From: an uncultured Lachnospiraceae bacterium
GTDB lineage: Bacteria; Bacillota; Clostridia; Lachnospirales; Lachnospiraceae
DNA length: 64,000 nucleotides
NCBI GenBank assembly: GCA_910576535.1
Contig: CAJTKK010000013.1
Location: forward strand, 1-64,000
Reading direction: 5' to 3'
Numbering within the stretch: position 1 is the stretch's first letter; each line of letters begins with the position of its first letter. A program made the translations under genes and the position numbers. The notes beneath the pieces are model-generated. The model saw only the letters and a list, made by a program, of their open reading frames with translations. It did no database searches and had not been told where the DNA came from. Shown piece after piece: positions 33,417 to 41,439 of this stretch.

Positions 33417-34109
33417 TTATTGCTTTTCTATTTTATAGCCTACACCCCAGACTACCTTCAGATAACGGGGTTCCTTTGGATCAATTTCAATTTTCTCCCG
33501 TATATGCCGGATATGTACTGCTACCGTATTATCTGCCCCAATAGCCTCTTCGTTCCAAATGCTTTCATAAATCTGATTAATAGAAAAAACCCGCCCCTGA
33601 TTTTTGACCAGAAGAAGCAGAATATTATATTCAATCGGCGTCAATTTCACATTTTCCCCGTCTACCGTCACTTCTTTTGTATCATCATTGATGCAAAGCC
33701 CGCCTGCGCGGAATAACGCGTTATTTTCCACATTCAGGTTCCCAAGGGTAGTATATCTGCGCAAATTCGATTTTACCCTTGCCACCAGTTCCAACGGATT
33801 AAACGGTTTTGTCACATAGTCGTCAGCACCAATATTAAGGCCGAGAATCTTGTCGGTATCCTCTGACTTCGCCGATAAGATAATGATAGGGATACTGCTG
33901 TATTCCCTAATTTTAAGCGTAGCATGGATACCATCCAGCTTCGGCATCATCACATCAATAATCAGAAGATGAACCTCTTTTTCTTTCAGCAGTTTTATCG
34001 CCTGTTCACCGTCATAAGCCTTATATACCTGGTACCCTTCCTGCATCAAATATATTTCAATCGCATCCACAATCTCTTTGTCATCATCGCACACAAGAAT
34101 CTTTGCCAT
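33417..34109 (-). CDS. OmpR-family response regulator (VanR-like)
   Basis: A 230-residue transcription factor. The receiver domain (1-120) has the acidic pocket Asp8-Asp10, phosphoacceptor Asp52 in LLIIDVMMPKLDG and Lys in YVTKPFNP. The winged-helix domain (135-228) ends VWGVGYKIEKQ. It is first in an operon with the histidine kinase. Two adjacent 11-bp direct repeats at 34167-34188, about 60 bases upstream, look like its own binding site. Confidence 0.95.
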   Translation of the reverse strand: MAKILVCDDDKEIVDAIEIYLMQEGYQVYKAYDGEQAIKLLKEKEVHLLIIDVMMPKLDGIHATLKIREYSSIPIIILSAKSEDTDKILGLNIGADDYVTKPFNPLELVARVKSNLRRYTTLGNLNVENNALFRAGGLCINDDTKEVTVDGENVKLTPIEYNILLLLVKNQGRVFSINQIYESIWNEEAIGADNTVAVHIRHIREKIEIDPKEPRYLKVVWGVGYKIEKQ

Positions 34110-34166
34110 TTTATTATCCTCTCCTGACCTATAATATATCTCTATTTTTTTAAAGTCTGCATAGGA

Positions 34167-34188
34167 ATTTCATTAAGATTTTCTTAAG
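34167..34188 (-). promoter_or_regulatory. Tandem 11-bp direct repeats, likely operator of the response regulator
   Basis: Plus strand ATTTCATTAAG (34167-34177) is followed directly by ATTTTCTTAAG (34178-34188), 9 of 11 identical. Head-to-tail repeats with 11-bp period upstream of a self-regulated operon are typical OmpR/PhoB sites. The site overlaps the stop of pgeF. Confidence 0.55.
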
Positions 34189-35080
34189 CTAAACAAAGGA
34201 ACGCCCCTAAGTTCCCCCTTTTTCCCCCGCTGGCTCTATGGGAAAAAAGATAATCCGGGTTACAGCAGGTGCAAATATCTGTCACGTGAATCTGTTCTTC
34301 TAAAATCCCCGCCGATAAAAAAACATAAGAATTCGCCTTCCATAAATCCAAAAAATATTTTCCCCCTCCTTTGTCAAACAGTATCTTTGGAAGCATTTCC
34401 TTTGGGAACTGGGCTGCAAAAGCCTCCGCTACGTCCTCCCCTACTTCATAGCAGTCTTTGCAGATCGAAGGGCCGATCCCTACAGACACATCTTCCGGCT
34501 TTGTCCCGAAGGCATCTTTCATCGCATAAAGCGTATGTTCACCGATACGCCCGGCCGTCCCCCTCCATCCGGAATGAGACAGCCCAATAGCCCGGCGTTT
34601 CCGGTCCACTAAAAAAAGCGGCACACAATCCGCATAAAAAGTAGCTAATATAATCCCGCGTTCGTCCGTAATCAAGCCGTCCACATCCGCATAATCTTTT
34701 TTCGCTGTAATCCCTTTTCCCTTATCCTTTGCCGTCACTTTACGTATATTTACCGTATGTGTCTGATCCGAAAACACAAAATCGGAAATTTTTGCACCCA
34801 TAATTTCAGCAATTCTCCGGAAATTCTCATCTACCGCCTCTTTCCGGTCCCCTCTTGTATAACTTAAATTCATGGAAGAAAAAATCCCATCGCTTACCCC
34901 GCCAATCCGGGTGGAAAAAAGATGCTTTACGATGCCTGTTTCCTCCAAAAACGGAAATGTCAAATATTCCACGCTATTTTGGACATTCTGCCTTAGCTTT
35001 TCCACACTTTTCTTCCTCTTCACATTACTGCAGCCTGCTGCATACTGCATCTGCTGCCTTATACTTCTTTCTGCTCCCAT
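34184..35080 (-). CDS. pgeF: Peptidoglycan editing factor / purine nucleoside phosphorylase (YfiH, laccase-domain)
   Basis: A 298-residue Cu-oxidase_4/DUF152 protein. Hallmarks are HLFSTRIGGVSDG, ATFYADCVPLFLVDR with the metal Cys, GLSHSGWRGTAGRIG with the metal His, and ICTCCNPDYLFSHRA. Family members were called multicopper oxidases but act as zinc-dependent adenosine/purine nucleoside phosphorylases or deaminases; in E. coli the homologue removes misplaced Ser from peptidoglycan precursors. I choose the ATG at 35080 (GGAAGGG upstream); the frame runs up to 35209 but would overlap yraN. Confidence 0.9.
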   Translation of the reverse strand: MGAERSIRQQMQYAAGCSNVKRKKSVEKLRQNVQNSVEYLTFPFLEETGIVKHLFSTRIGGVSDGIFSSMNLSYTRGDRKEAVDENFRRIAEIMGAKISDFVFSDQTHTVNIRKVTAKDKGKGITAKKDYADVDGLITDERGIILATFYADCVPLFLVDRKRRAIGLSHSGWRGTAGRIGEHTLYAMKDAFGTKPEDVSVGIGPSICKDCYEVGEDVAEAFAAQFPKEMLPKILFDKGGGKYFLDLWKANSYVFLSAGILEEQIHVTDICTCCNPDYLFSHRASGGKRGNLGAFLCLA

Positions 35081-35129
35081 ATCCCTTCCTCTTTTTCTAT
35101 CATCTATCAGCTTCCTGTTTTTTAACCGC

Positions 35130-35495
35130 CTAAAAAACATGCCAGAATGCATTTTTATACCAGGTAATGTCCATCCTGTTTCCTTGTCCGCAAAGAGCCA
35201 CCACGTCATACCTTATCGCCCGGTGATCCCCGATCCCATGCTTATAACGGTAATAATCCCCTGTCCTGCATATTTTTTTCTGTTTCTGCTTTGTCACCGC
35301 TTCTGCCGGATGACCGGCACATTCCGTCGCCCGGTATTTTACTTCCACAAATACAAGATATTCTTCATGATAACCTACGATATCAATTTCTCCCTGTCTG
35401 CACCGGAAATTTCTTTCCGCAGTCAGGAATCCTTTTCCTTCCAGATATCTGCATGCTATTTCTTCATATTTTTCCCCTACTGTTCTTTTATTCAA
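35130..35495 (-). CDS. YraN/UPF0102 family nuclease-like protein
   Basis: A 121-residue protein with the Holliday-junction-resolvase-like fold. The restriction-nuclease-type core is RCRQGEIDIVGYHEEYLVF followed by VEVKYR, with Glu, Asp and Glu-x-Lys metal/catalytic residues in place. The N-terminal GEKYEEIACRYLEGKG is typical of the family. The natural substrate is not established. It follows the FlhB-switch-like gene by about 40 bases, and in many Firmicutes yraN lies near rnhB. Confidence 0.93.
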   Translation of the reverse strand: MNKRTVGEKYEEIACRYLEGKGFLTAERNFRCRQGEIDIVGYHEEYLVFVEVKYRATECAGHPAEAVTKQKQKKICRTGDYYRYKHGIGDHRAIRYDVVALCGQGNRMDITWYKNAFWHVF

Positions 35496-35537
35496 ATCTT
35501 TCCTCTTTATGATTTGTCATCCTATATTATTTTCCTG

Positions 35538-35873
35538 TTACTTCTTTTTATCCATCTTTGCTTTAATCTTATCCATTGCATCCACAAATACTAAGATTTC
35601 CGCTACCACTTCATATAATTCCGGAGGTATCATATCTCCGATTTCAAGCCGCGAAAGCGTATCAGCCAGCTTATTGTCCTGATGAACCGGGACATTCGCC
35701 TCCTTTGCTTTTTCTATAATCCTTTCTGCCAGGGCTCCTTTTCCGCTGGCAATGACTCTCGGGGCTTCTTCATCCGGGTCATAGGAAAGGGCAATCGCCT
35801 GCTTCGGTTTTTCTTCCGTTTCTTCTTTTTTCCCCCGGTAGCCCCTATTATTCCTGCTCTGGTATTTATCCAT
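35538..35873 (-). CDS. FlhB C-terminal-domain homologue (YlqH/FlhX-type export-switch protein)
   Basis: A 111-residue soluble protein equal to the cytoplasmic domain of FlhB/YscU. ALSYDPDEEAPRVIASGKG, HQDNKLADTLSRLEIGDMIP and PELYEVVAEILVFV align with FlhB's C-terminus. The four FlhB membrane helices are absent, and so is the NPTH self-cleavage site at the place where AIALSYDP begins. B. subtilis YlqH is the same type and has the same position downstream of rnhB and ylqG. In flagellar systems such FlhX proteins can partly replace FlhB's cleaved domain; whether this one does is not known. Confidence 0.88.
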   Translation of the reverse strand: MDKYQSRNNRGYRGKKEETEEKPKQAIALSYDPDEEAPRVIASGKGALAERIIEKAKEANVPVHQDNKLADTLSRLEIGDMIPPELYEVVAEILVFVDAMDKIKAKMDKKK

Positions 35874-35946
35874 ACCCGCCCCCCTTTCCTTGATCCATCC
35901 TTCCGCTTATGGGCATTAGGTATCAAAGCCTGCCGTTACACAGCGC

Positions 35947-37764
35947 TTAAGCCCTTACATCAAAAGCATACTGTGCAAAAAGCGACGTCTTTGCCTCCTG
36001 TGCCGTTATCTTTTTTATTACATCCCTGCTTTCGTTTTCTTCCTCATTCACTTTCATTTCCGCATGGAAGGAATATCCTCTTTTTTCCAGCCGCTCATTT
36101 AGTATATGGATATGTCCGGCAATAAAATCAATCATTTTCTCATCCTGCAGATAAAACTTGGTGTTAACATCTGTTCCTTTCATCACGACGTAAACATCCA
36201 AAGATCCTAAGTATTCCATATCCAGATGGAGCAAAGCGCTGACGCTTCCATCTTCTTTTCTTGTATTTTTCCGGTTAGTATAAACATACAAATCCCCATG
36301 GGCTTCCCCGCCGCTCATTTTCAGAGGAAACTGAACATAATGAAACATCTGGTTTATCTGGTTCATAAAATCTATATTGTTCTGCATTGCAGTAAGGCTT
36401 TTGGTTAAAGGCATATCTTTTCCAGCCTGCCCTGCCGCTTCCATCAAACGTCCGGTCTGTTGTCTAAGCCTTTGGTAAAAAGATTCCACGTTATCTTTAT
36501 TGGCTACATCTTCCGGCTTCATCAGCCATTGCTGCTTAATCTGCTTGCTCAAGATAAAATTGTATTCCTTGCTTCCAAAAAGATGCAAGATGTCTTTTTG
36601 GCTGGCCGTGTCGCCCTTTTCTGCAAGGAAATGCTGGATATCCTTTAAAAGCTGTTCTACCGGCATTTCCCCGTTTTTCACCAGCTCCTGCTGTTTTGGC
36701 AAAAAACCAAGCCTTCCAAGGGCAGCGGCAAGCTGTTGCCTCCCGCTTTTGTCCAGAACTTCATCTAAAAGCATAGAGTAAGAAGGTTCCTTATCTTGTA
36801 TCCTGGCCGCATTTTCCTGCAGTTGCTTCCCGTCTTCCCCTGCTAATTTCAGGAGGCTTTCTTCCATCTTTCCCTCTGCCTGCACATACGCTTCCTTCAG
36901 GGAATCAGCGTCCAGCTTAGAGAAAATATCCCCGTTGCCGCCTGCAGCAAGCTCTTTTCCGTCCCCGGCGGGGGCCGGCTGGTTACTTCCTTCCGCCTTG
37001 TTCTCTTCCACAATATCGGTAAATACATTTCCAGACGGCATCGCCCCCCTATCGCTTTCTAAAGCCTCCGTTCCAGTAAAAAGCTGTAAAATCTGCATAT
37101 AAAACCCGATAGCGGCATTGCCGTCCCCTCCGCTTGCCATAGAGGCAAATGCATTGGGAAGTTCCGTAAGAATATCTGTCATATTGCTTAAAATCTGATG
37201 TTCAAATCTTTGGTAATTTTCAAACTGCCCTATATTTTCCGCAGTTACCGGAACCTGGAGGTCTTTCATCATCACCAGGGTTTCCGGGGCGGCTCCTGGG
37301 TTTGCCATGATCAGTTTTCCCATATCTGCCAGTGCATTTTTATCAATCGGCATTCCCCGTTCCATCATGGCAGAAACCATCCGCACCAATTCATCGGTCA
37401 CTGGAAGTTTTGCGGCCTCTAAAGCCTTAAGCACATTGGCATCCTGTGTCAGGTTTTCATAAAGCGGGCGCAGCGCTATCTGGCCCCCCGAATTATTCTT
37501 CACTTCAAAGGTTAAGCTTTGCCCTACCGAAACATTCATATCCGCATCCAGCTTTGCCGTGATGACAACATCCTTATCCACCCGGATCTGTATTTCATTG
37601 CCATTTTTCCCAACTACTTCCCCTTGAAGCGACTGCCCGGCGGACAGGTTTCTCACGGCATGTGATGTCTGGCTGCCTGACGGGATATTTTGTGTCTTTC
37701 CCTTTACGGCGCCGCTGCTTTTCATATTTCTATTCCCATATTGGAACAAACCGGCTAGATTCAA
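35947..37764 (-). CDS. FliK-like protein (YlqG position), flagellar hook-length-control type C-terminus
   Basis: A 605-residue protein. Residues about 40-105 form an OB-like region (SLQGEVVGKNGNEIQIRVD). The middle (150-470) is helical and low in complexity. The last 130 residues (FPLKMSGGEAHGDLYVYT, then LLHLDMEYLGSLDVYVVMKG and a helix ending EKRGYSFHAEMKV) resemble the FliK C-terminal domain, which binds FlhB. It lies 73 bases upstream of the FlhB-switch-like gene, the same order as ylqG-ylqH of B. subtilis. Function as a secretion ruler or as something unrelated is open. Confidence 0.7.
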   Translation of the reverse strand: MNLAGLFQYGNRNMKSSGAVKGKTQNIPSGSQTSHAVRNLSAGQSLQGEVVGKNGNEIQIRVDKDVVITAKLDADMNVSVGQSLTFEVKNNSGGQIALRPLYENLTQDANVLKALEAAKLPVTDELVRMVSAMMERGMPIDKNALADMGKLIMANPGAAPETLVMMKDLQVPVTAENIGQFENYQRFEHQILSNMTDILTELPNAFASMASGGDGNAAIGFYMQILQLFTGTEALESDRGAMPSGNVFTDIVEENKAEGSNQPAPAGDGKELAAGGNGDIFSKLDADSLKEAYVQAEGKMEESLLKLAGEDGKQLQENAARIQDKEPSYSMLLDEVLDKSGRQQLAAALGRLGFLPKQQELVKNGEMPVEQLLKDIQHFLAEKGDTASQKDILHLFGSKEYNFILSKQIKQQWLMKPEDVANKDNVESFYQRLRQQTGRLMEAAGQAGKDMPLTKSLTAMQNNIDFMNQINQMFHYVQFPLKMSGGEAHGDLYVYTNRKNTRKEDGSVSALLHLDMEYLGSLDVYVVMKGTDVNTKFYLQDEKMIDFIAGHIHILNERLEKRGYSFHAEMKVNEEENESRDVIKKITAQEAKTSLFAQYAFDVRA

Positions 37765-37799
37765 TTCTTTTCCTCCTTAAAATGACAGGCAAAATCATA

Positions 37800-38555
37800 T
37801 CAGATCTTTTTCAAAAAGGAATGCCTATGGATGACCGTAGGCCCGTATTTCCTCAAGGCTTCCAGATGCGCCTTTGCCCCATATCCTTTATTGGATGCAA
37901 AACCGTACCCAGGGAAAATTTCATCATATTTGACCATCAGCCTGTCTCTTGTAACCTTGGCAATAATGCTTGCCGCCGCAATGGAAACGCTTCTGGCGTC
38001 CCCTTTGATAATAGGTATCTGCCGGATAGTCACTTCCGGGATCGTCACGGCATCATTTAATAAAAGATCCGGCCTGACGCGTAGCTGCCCGATTGCCTGG
38101 CGCATAGCCTCATAAGTGGCCTGAAGAATATTTATCCCGTCAATCCTCTCTGGAGATGCATACCCGATTCCAGTTGCCACTGCCTTTTCCATAATGATAT
38201 CATACAACTCTTCTCTTTTTTTTTCGGATAATTGTTTGGAATCATTTAGATATAAAATGTCACAATCCACTGGAAGTATGACCGCGCCTGCCACCACCGG
38301 CCCGGCTAACGGTCCTCTCCCCACCTCGTCTATGCCGCAAATATATGAGTACTCCCGGTACCTATATTCAAATTCTTTCATTCCTTCTATCCGCGCTTTT
38401 TCCTTTTCCAGGTTTTCCAGTCTTTTCTGTGCGCTTTTAACCAAAGCCTGTACCCCGCTCCTTGTGTCTGCTGAATACGCTTCTATAAGTTCAGGCAGCT
38501 TATCTGTCCCGGCTGCCTGAAAAATCATTTTTATTCCGCTTATTTTCTGTTCCAT
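37800..38555 (-). CDS. rnhB: Ribonuclease HII
   Basis: A 251-residue enzyme that cuts RNA in RNA-DNA hybrids, including single ribonucleotides in DNA. Catalytic acidic residues are in GIDEVGRGPLAGPVVAGAV (Asp, Glu) and LLNDAV (Asp), with a further conserved KGDARSVSIAAASIIAKVTR. The N-terminal 70-residue extension is as in B. subtilis RnhB. I start at the ATG at 38555; the frame continues to 38609 without conservation. Order rbgA-lepB-rnhB matches ylqF-rnhB of Bacillus with a signal peptidase added. Confidence 0.95.
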   Translation of the reverse strand: MEQKISGIKMIFQAAGTDKLPELIEAYSADTRSGVQALVKSAQKRLENLEKEKARIEGMKEFEYRYREYSYICGIDEVGRGPLAGPVVAGAVILPVDCDILYLNDSKQLSEKKREELYDIIMEKAVATGIGYASPERIDGINILQATYEAMRQAIGQLRVRPDLLLNDAVTIPEVTIRQIPIIKGDARSVSIAAASIIAKVTRDRLMVKYDEIFPGYGFASNKGYGAKAHLEALRKYGPTVIHRHSFLKKI

Positions 38556-38661
38556 ATCCACCCCCGCGCCGCCTTTTTCATTCCGCTTTACGGAATCTGC
38601 AATCTGCAAGGAATTATCCGTTTTGAGGTATTTTCATATTACCGCCATAAATGCCCAAGGT

Positions 38662-39207
38662 CTATTGGTGTCTTAATATGCCGAATTTATTTAATGGCCA
38701 TATCCGTATCCATGCCCTGCCAATAATGTCCTTTCCTGAAATATTGCCCACGGAAGGATCCCTGCTGTCCTGGCTGTTATTACGGTTATCCCCCATCACA
38801 AAATATTCGTCCTCCCCTAATGTAATTGGCTCATAAGCACGGCCTGCGTCTTTTATCACTTCTTTTCCGTAATCTTCCTCCAGGATTTCCCCGTCGATAT
38901 AAATACTTCCTTCTTCATCAATAAAAATAGTTTCACCCGGCATTCCTATAATCCGCTTAATATAATAAGTATCCTTTGCATACTGGAAAGGAAATACGAC
39001 AATGTCAAAACGTTTTGGCTCCTGGAAACGGTATGTCAGCTTATCCACGATCAAATTGTCATTTTCACTAAGAGTAGTCTCCATAGATCCGCCGGACACC
39101 TGTGTTCTTTGTCCGACAAAGTGAATCACTATATAAGTCAAACACAATACAATCAAAAGATATAAACTGGTACTTAATACTTCCTTTAAAACTTTATTCA
39201 TACTCAT
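38662..39207 (-). CDS. lepB: Signal peptidase I (first copy)
   Basis: A 181-residue membrane-bound Ser-Lys protease that cleaves signal peptides of secreted proteins. One N-terminal membrane helix at about 8-30. Catalytic Ser is in QVSGGSMETTL and catalytic Lys in YYIKRIIGMPGE; VMGDNRNNSQDSRDPS is box E. The gene is downstream of rbgA by 24 bases. Its leader has GCAGAAACGAGGAT, shared with moxR. A second signal peptidase lies on the other side of rbgA. Confidence 0.95.
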   Translation of the reverse strand: MSMNKVLKEVLSTSLYLLIVLCLTYIVIHFVGQRTQVSGGSMETTLSENDNLIVDKLTYRFQEPKRFDIVVFPFQYAKDTYYIKRIIGMPGETIFIDEEGSIYIDGEILEEDYGKEVIKDAGRAYEPITLGEDEYFVMGDNRNNSQDSRDPSVGNISGKDIIGRAWIRIWPLNKFGILRHQ

Positions 39208-39231
39208 CCTCGTTTCTGCAATGCCCTAAAA

Positions 39232-40104
39232 CTAAACTTCCGGAAATTCCAGCGTAATCCTTCCTAATTTTCCGCTTCTGAAATCATCGACTACCATGGA
39301 AGCGGCTCTTGCTATGTCAAATTCCTCCCCTTTTAAATAGCAATGTTTACTTTTGCATATCATCTTCAGAATTTCCAAAGCCGCCTCTTCCCGCTTGCCG
39401 CCGCAGACATCTTCCAAACCGTCCAGCCCATACCGGTTAATGAATGCCTCCGGATAATTCTTTTGCAAAAAGTATACCAGCTCCATCGCCAGTTCGTCCA
39501 TATGAAGAATATCATCATTGATAGATCCGATGAAAGCCAAGCGCATCCCTACCTCCTGCGCTTCAAACCTTGGCCATAAAATACCCGGAGTATCCAAAAG
39601 CTCCAGGCTTTTGTCAAGCCTTATCCATTGCTTCCCTTTCGTCACGCCAGGTTTATTTCCTGTCTTCGTACAAGCTTTCCCGGCAAAAGCATTAATGAAC
39701 GTGGATTTCCCTACATTCGGGATGCCCACTACCATAGCGCGTACCGGACGGTTGACGATGCCTCTTTTCCGGTTTCTTTCAATTTTCTCCCTGCAAGCCT
39801 CCTGGACCGTTCCATGAATCAGTTTAATCCCAGCTCCGCTTCTGGAATTTATCTCCACAACAGAAAGCCCCTTTCCCCTAAAATATGCGCCCCACTTTTT
39901 ATTATATTCAGCATCCGCCAGATCCGCTTTATTTAAAAGCAGTATTCTTGATTTATTCCCTGCAAGTTCGTCAATATCCGGGTTGCGGCTGCTCAACGGA
40001 ATCCTTGCATCCACTAATTCAATCACCAAGTCAATTAACTTTATATTTTCCTGCATCATCCTTCTTGCTTTTGTCATATGACCGGGATACCATTGATAAT
40101 TCAT
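39232..40104 (-). CDS. rbgA: Ribosome biogenesis GTPase YlqF/RbgA
   Basis: A 290-residue circularly permuted GTPase required for late 50S assembly. Motifs occur in permuted order: G4 LLNKADLAD (about 54-62), then G1 GIPNVGKSTF (about 127-136), then G3 DTPGILWP. The N-terminal MNYQWYPGHMTKARRMM is the family signature. The C-terminal domain is the RNA-binding part. It sits between two signal peptidase genes in the trmD-rplS-rnhB neighbourhood, as in Bacillus. Confidence 0.97.
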   Translation of the reverse strand: MNYQWYPGHMTKARRMMQENIKLIDLVIELVDARIPLSSRNPDIDELAGNKSRILLLNKADLADAEYNKKWGAYFRGKGLSVVEINSRSGAGIKLIHGTVQEACREKIERNRKRGIVNRPVRAMVVGIPNVGKSTFINAFAGKACTKTGNKPGVTKGKQWIRLDKSLELLDTPGILWPRFEAQEVGMRLAFIGSINDDILHMDELAMELVYFLQKNYPEAFINRYGLDGLEDVCGGKREEAALEILKMICKSKHCYLKGEEFDIARAASMVVDDFRSGKLGRITLEFPEV

Positions 40105-40208
40105 CTCTTAAACCAAACCTTTCCATATATCGCTGTCTGTTTTTCCGAATTCAGCCATAAAGTCCCATGCTGCCGTACTGCACATATCCAGTTCCGTATT
40201 TTGGGCCG

Positions 40209-40793
40209 TTATTTTACAAGCCCCATTCCATCTTCTCCTCCGCCCATATGAAACCAGGCTTTCCCGTAAATCATATCCCTGTTAATCGGCCCGATATTGC
40301 CGGAACGGCTGTCTTCGCTGCTGTTACGGTTATCTCCAAGCACAAAATATTCATCATTGCCCAGAAAAATTTCATTTTCCGCAATTCCGGCGTCCTCCAT
40401 TTTATCATATATCTCATTTTCCTCCGGCACCCCGTCCACATAAAGCATCCCATTCATAATCTGCACCCTCTGTCCCGGAACCGCTATGATTCTTTTTACG
40501 TAATAATGGGCATTCTGATTCCCTCCCGGAAGGAATACTACAACATCGTCCTTTTGGGGCGGTGAAAGTTTATAAATAAAACGGTTAATCAATATTTCCT
40601 GTCCATTATGCAAAGACGGCTCCATTGATACCCCGATCACATTCGTACGCATCCCTACGTTATATATTAGCACTGCAGCAAGAAGTACTGCAGCAAATGT
40701 GCCAAACAACATACCGAATATCTCTTTTAAGACATGCGCGTTGATTCTTTTCTTTTTCTCATAAAAGCTTAATCCTTTGTGCCTTCTTCTCAT
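40209..40793 (-). CDS. lepB: Signal peptidase I (second copy)
   Basis: A 194-residue signal peptidase I. Membrane helix at about 25-48 after a basic N-terminus (RRRHKG). Catalytic Ser is in VIGVSMEPSL, catalytic Lys in YYVKRIIAVPGQ, and box E is VLGDNRNSSEDSRSGNIG. It follows rplS by about 125 bases. It differs enough from the copy at 38662 that the two are unlikely to be a very recent duplication; each may prefer different substrates. Confidence 0.95.
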   Translation of the reverse strand: MRRRHKGLSFYEKKKRINAHVLKEIFGMLFGTFAAVLLAAVLIYNVGMRTNVIGVSMEPSLHNGQEILINRFIYKLSPPQKDDVVVFLPGGNQNAHYYVKRIIAVPGQRVQIMNGMLYVDGVPEENEIYDKMEDAGIAENEIFLGNDEYFVLGDNRNSSEDSRSGNIGPINRDMIYGKAWFHMGGGEDGMGLVK

Positions 40794-40919
40794 CCTTTTT
40801 CCCGAATCCCATCAAATAAAACAATTTCCCATCCCAGAATAAAAATATGTTTCCAATACCATGCCATTTCCTGTCATACAAGAAAGAGCAATTACATATT
40901 GTAATTGCCCTATCCTATC

Positions 40920-41267
40920 TTATCTAACCAGTTCTTTTACTTTCGCTCTCTTGCCTACGCGGTCTCTTAAGTAGAACAGTTTCGCCCTTCTTACTTTACC
41001 CCTCTTTACCACTTCTACTTTTTCTACATTAGGGGAATGTAACGGCCATGTCTTTTCTACCCCGATTCCGTTGGAAGTCTTTCTTACGGTGAAAGTTGTT
41101 CTATTTCCGCCGTTTTGAACCTTCAGGACAATTCCCTCAAATACCTGAATCCTTTCACGGTTACCTTCCTTAATCTTGCCGTAAACCTTAACCGTGTCAC
41201 CAGCCCGGAACTGTGTTACTGTTTCTTTCATCTGCTCCGCTTCAATTTCTCTAATAATATCGTTCAT
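40920..41267 (-). CDS. rplS: 50S ribosomal protein L19
   Basis: A 115-residue ribosomal protein at the 30S-50S interface. Clear L19 features: FRAGDTVKVYGKIKEGNRER, IQVFEGIVLKVQNGG and TFTVRKTSNGIGVEKTWPLH, ending RDRVGKRAKVKE. GAAGGAGG precedes the ATG. It has its own promoter in the trmD-rplS gap and a 70-base leader that may correspond to the L19 leader known from Firmicutes (not verified here). Confidence 0.98.
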   Translation of the reverse strand: MNDIIREIEAEQMKETVTQFRAGDTVKVYGKIKEGNRERIQVFEGIVLKVQNGGNRTTFTVRKTSNGIGVEKTWPLHSPNVEKVEVVKRGKVRRAKLFYLRDRVGKRAKVKELVR

Positions 41268-41342
41268 CTGTGCCTCCTTCTTATTCAGATGTTCTTACTA
41301 CATGAAAGTACAGAGGACCATCCATTTTTTCGCAACACCGAT

Positions 41343-41371
41343 ACTTTATCATAAATACGGTAAAAATGCAA
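41343..41371 (-). promoter_or_regulatory. Sigma-A promoter upstream of rplS
   Basis: On the minus strand -35 TTGCAT (41366-41371), 17-base spacer, -10 TAAAGT (41343-41348). The resulting leader of about 70 bases could hold an autoregulatory L19 structure; I could not confirm a fold. Confidence 0.5.
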
Positions 41372-41439
41372 GTTCTTTTTCCTTTGAGATAAATAAACTA
41401 TAACAGAAAGCAGGGCCATTCCCCTAACCTTTTCTGAGA

